Source of the DNA: Bacteroidales bacterium
GTDB taxonomy: Bacteria; Bacteroidota; Bacteroidia; Bacteroidales; F082
Direction of reading: 5' to 3'
Assembly (NCBI GenBank): GCA_017508895.1
Contig: JAFWRA010000091.1
Location: 1-5,303 of the forward strand
DNA: 5,303 nucleotides
Shown here: one piece after another, positions 5,277 through 5,303 of the stretch
How the letters are laid out: every line of letters starts with the position of its first letter
How positions within the stretch are numbered: position 1 is the first letter of the stretch
The notes under the pieces: generated by a model
The model's input: the letters and a program-made list of their open reading frames with translations, nothing else
What the model was told of the DNA's origin: nothing
Database searches by the model: none
Program-made: the position numbers and the translations under genes

Positions 5277-5303
5277 AGTGAAGAGTGAAGAGTGAAGAGT
5301 GTA
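5277..5303. repeat. 7-bp tandem repeat AGTGAAG downstream of upp, cut by window edge
   Basis: Three perfect AGTGAAG units (5277-5283, 5284-5290, 5291-5297) are followed by AGTGTA, starting 3 bp after the upp stop. From memory, short AGTGAAG runs occur at many intergenic sites in Prevotella and Bacteroides genomes. The array may continue beyond the window. Its role is unknown. Confidence 0.85.

Overview
The window looks like a chromosomal segment of a Bacteroidota bacterium, most likely Prevotellaceae (Prevotella in the broad sense). Three things suggest this: promoter -7 elements of the TAnnTTTG type, A/T-rich leaders without Shine-Dalgarno sequences, and secreted proteins of types that recur in Prevotella. 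These include a C-terminal 'YDLxGRKV...LPKGIYIVRGKK' tail and a 'YGITVGGVPVTSDDASNITG' N-terminal module. The assignment is inferred from sequence style only; no marker gene was compared.

Layout. Minus strand, read right to left from 3226: a large secreted or surface protein of 834 aa with no recognised enzymatic function (722-3226). Thirteen bases after it comes a 59-aa acidic small protein (529-708), probably in the same operon. Then comes the start of ATP-type phosphoenolpyruvate carboxykinase, pckA (1-330, cut by the window edge), which has its own well-formed Bacteroidota promoter at 379-409.

From 3227 to 4175 there is about 950 bp with no gene I can support. It holds the upstream region of the 834-aa gene and an unexplained segment (3300-3550). 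Next is a 22-bp tandem array of ten full copies (3562-3791), followed directly by a second, different 22-bp array of four copies (3803-3890). The stretch ends with small inverted repeats and a clear TACATTTG promoter element (4109-4116).

Plus strand: a 91-aa secreted protein (4176-4451) that looks like the N-terminal stump of a longer Prevotella surface protein. A spacer with a strong GC-rich hairpin and a competing partner stem follows. Then comes the complete uracil phosphoribosyltransferase gene upp (4618-5274), trailed by 7-bp AGTGAAG repeats at the window edge.

The two housekeeping genes (pckA for gluconeogenesis/anaplerosis, upp for uracil salvage) face away from each other around a block of accessory, surface-related and repeat-rich DNA. 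I found no mobile-element gene, CRISPR array, tRNA or rRNA. The most unusual items are the back-to-back 22-bp arrays, the small acidic protein paired with the large secreted protein, and the possible alternative RNA fold in front of upp.
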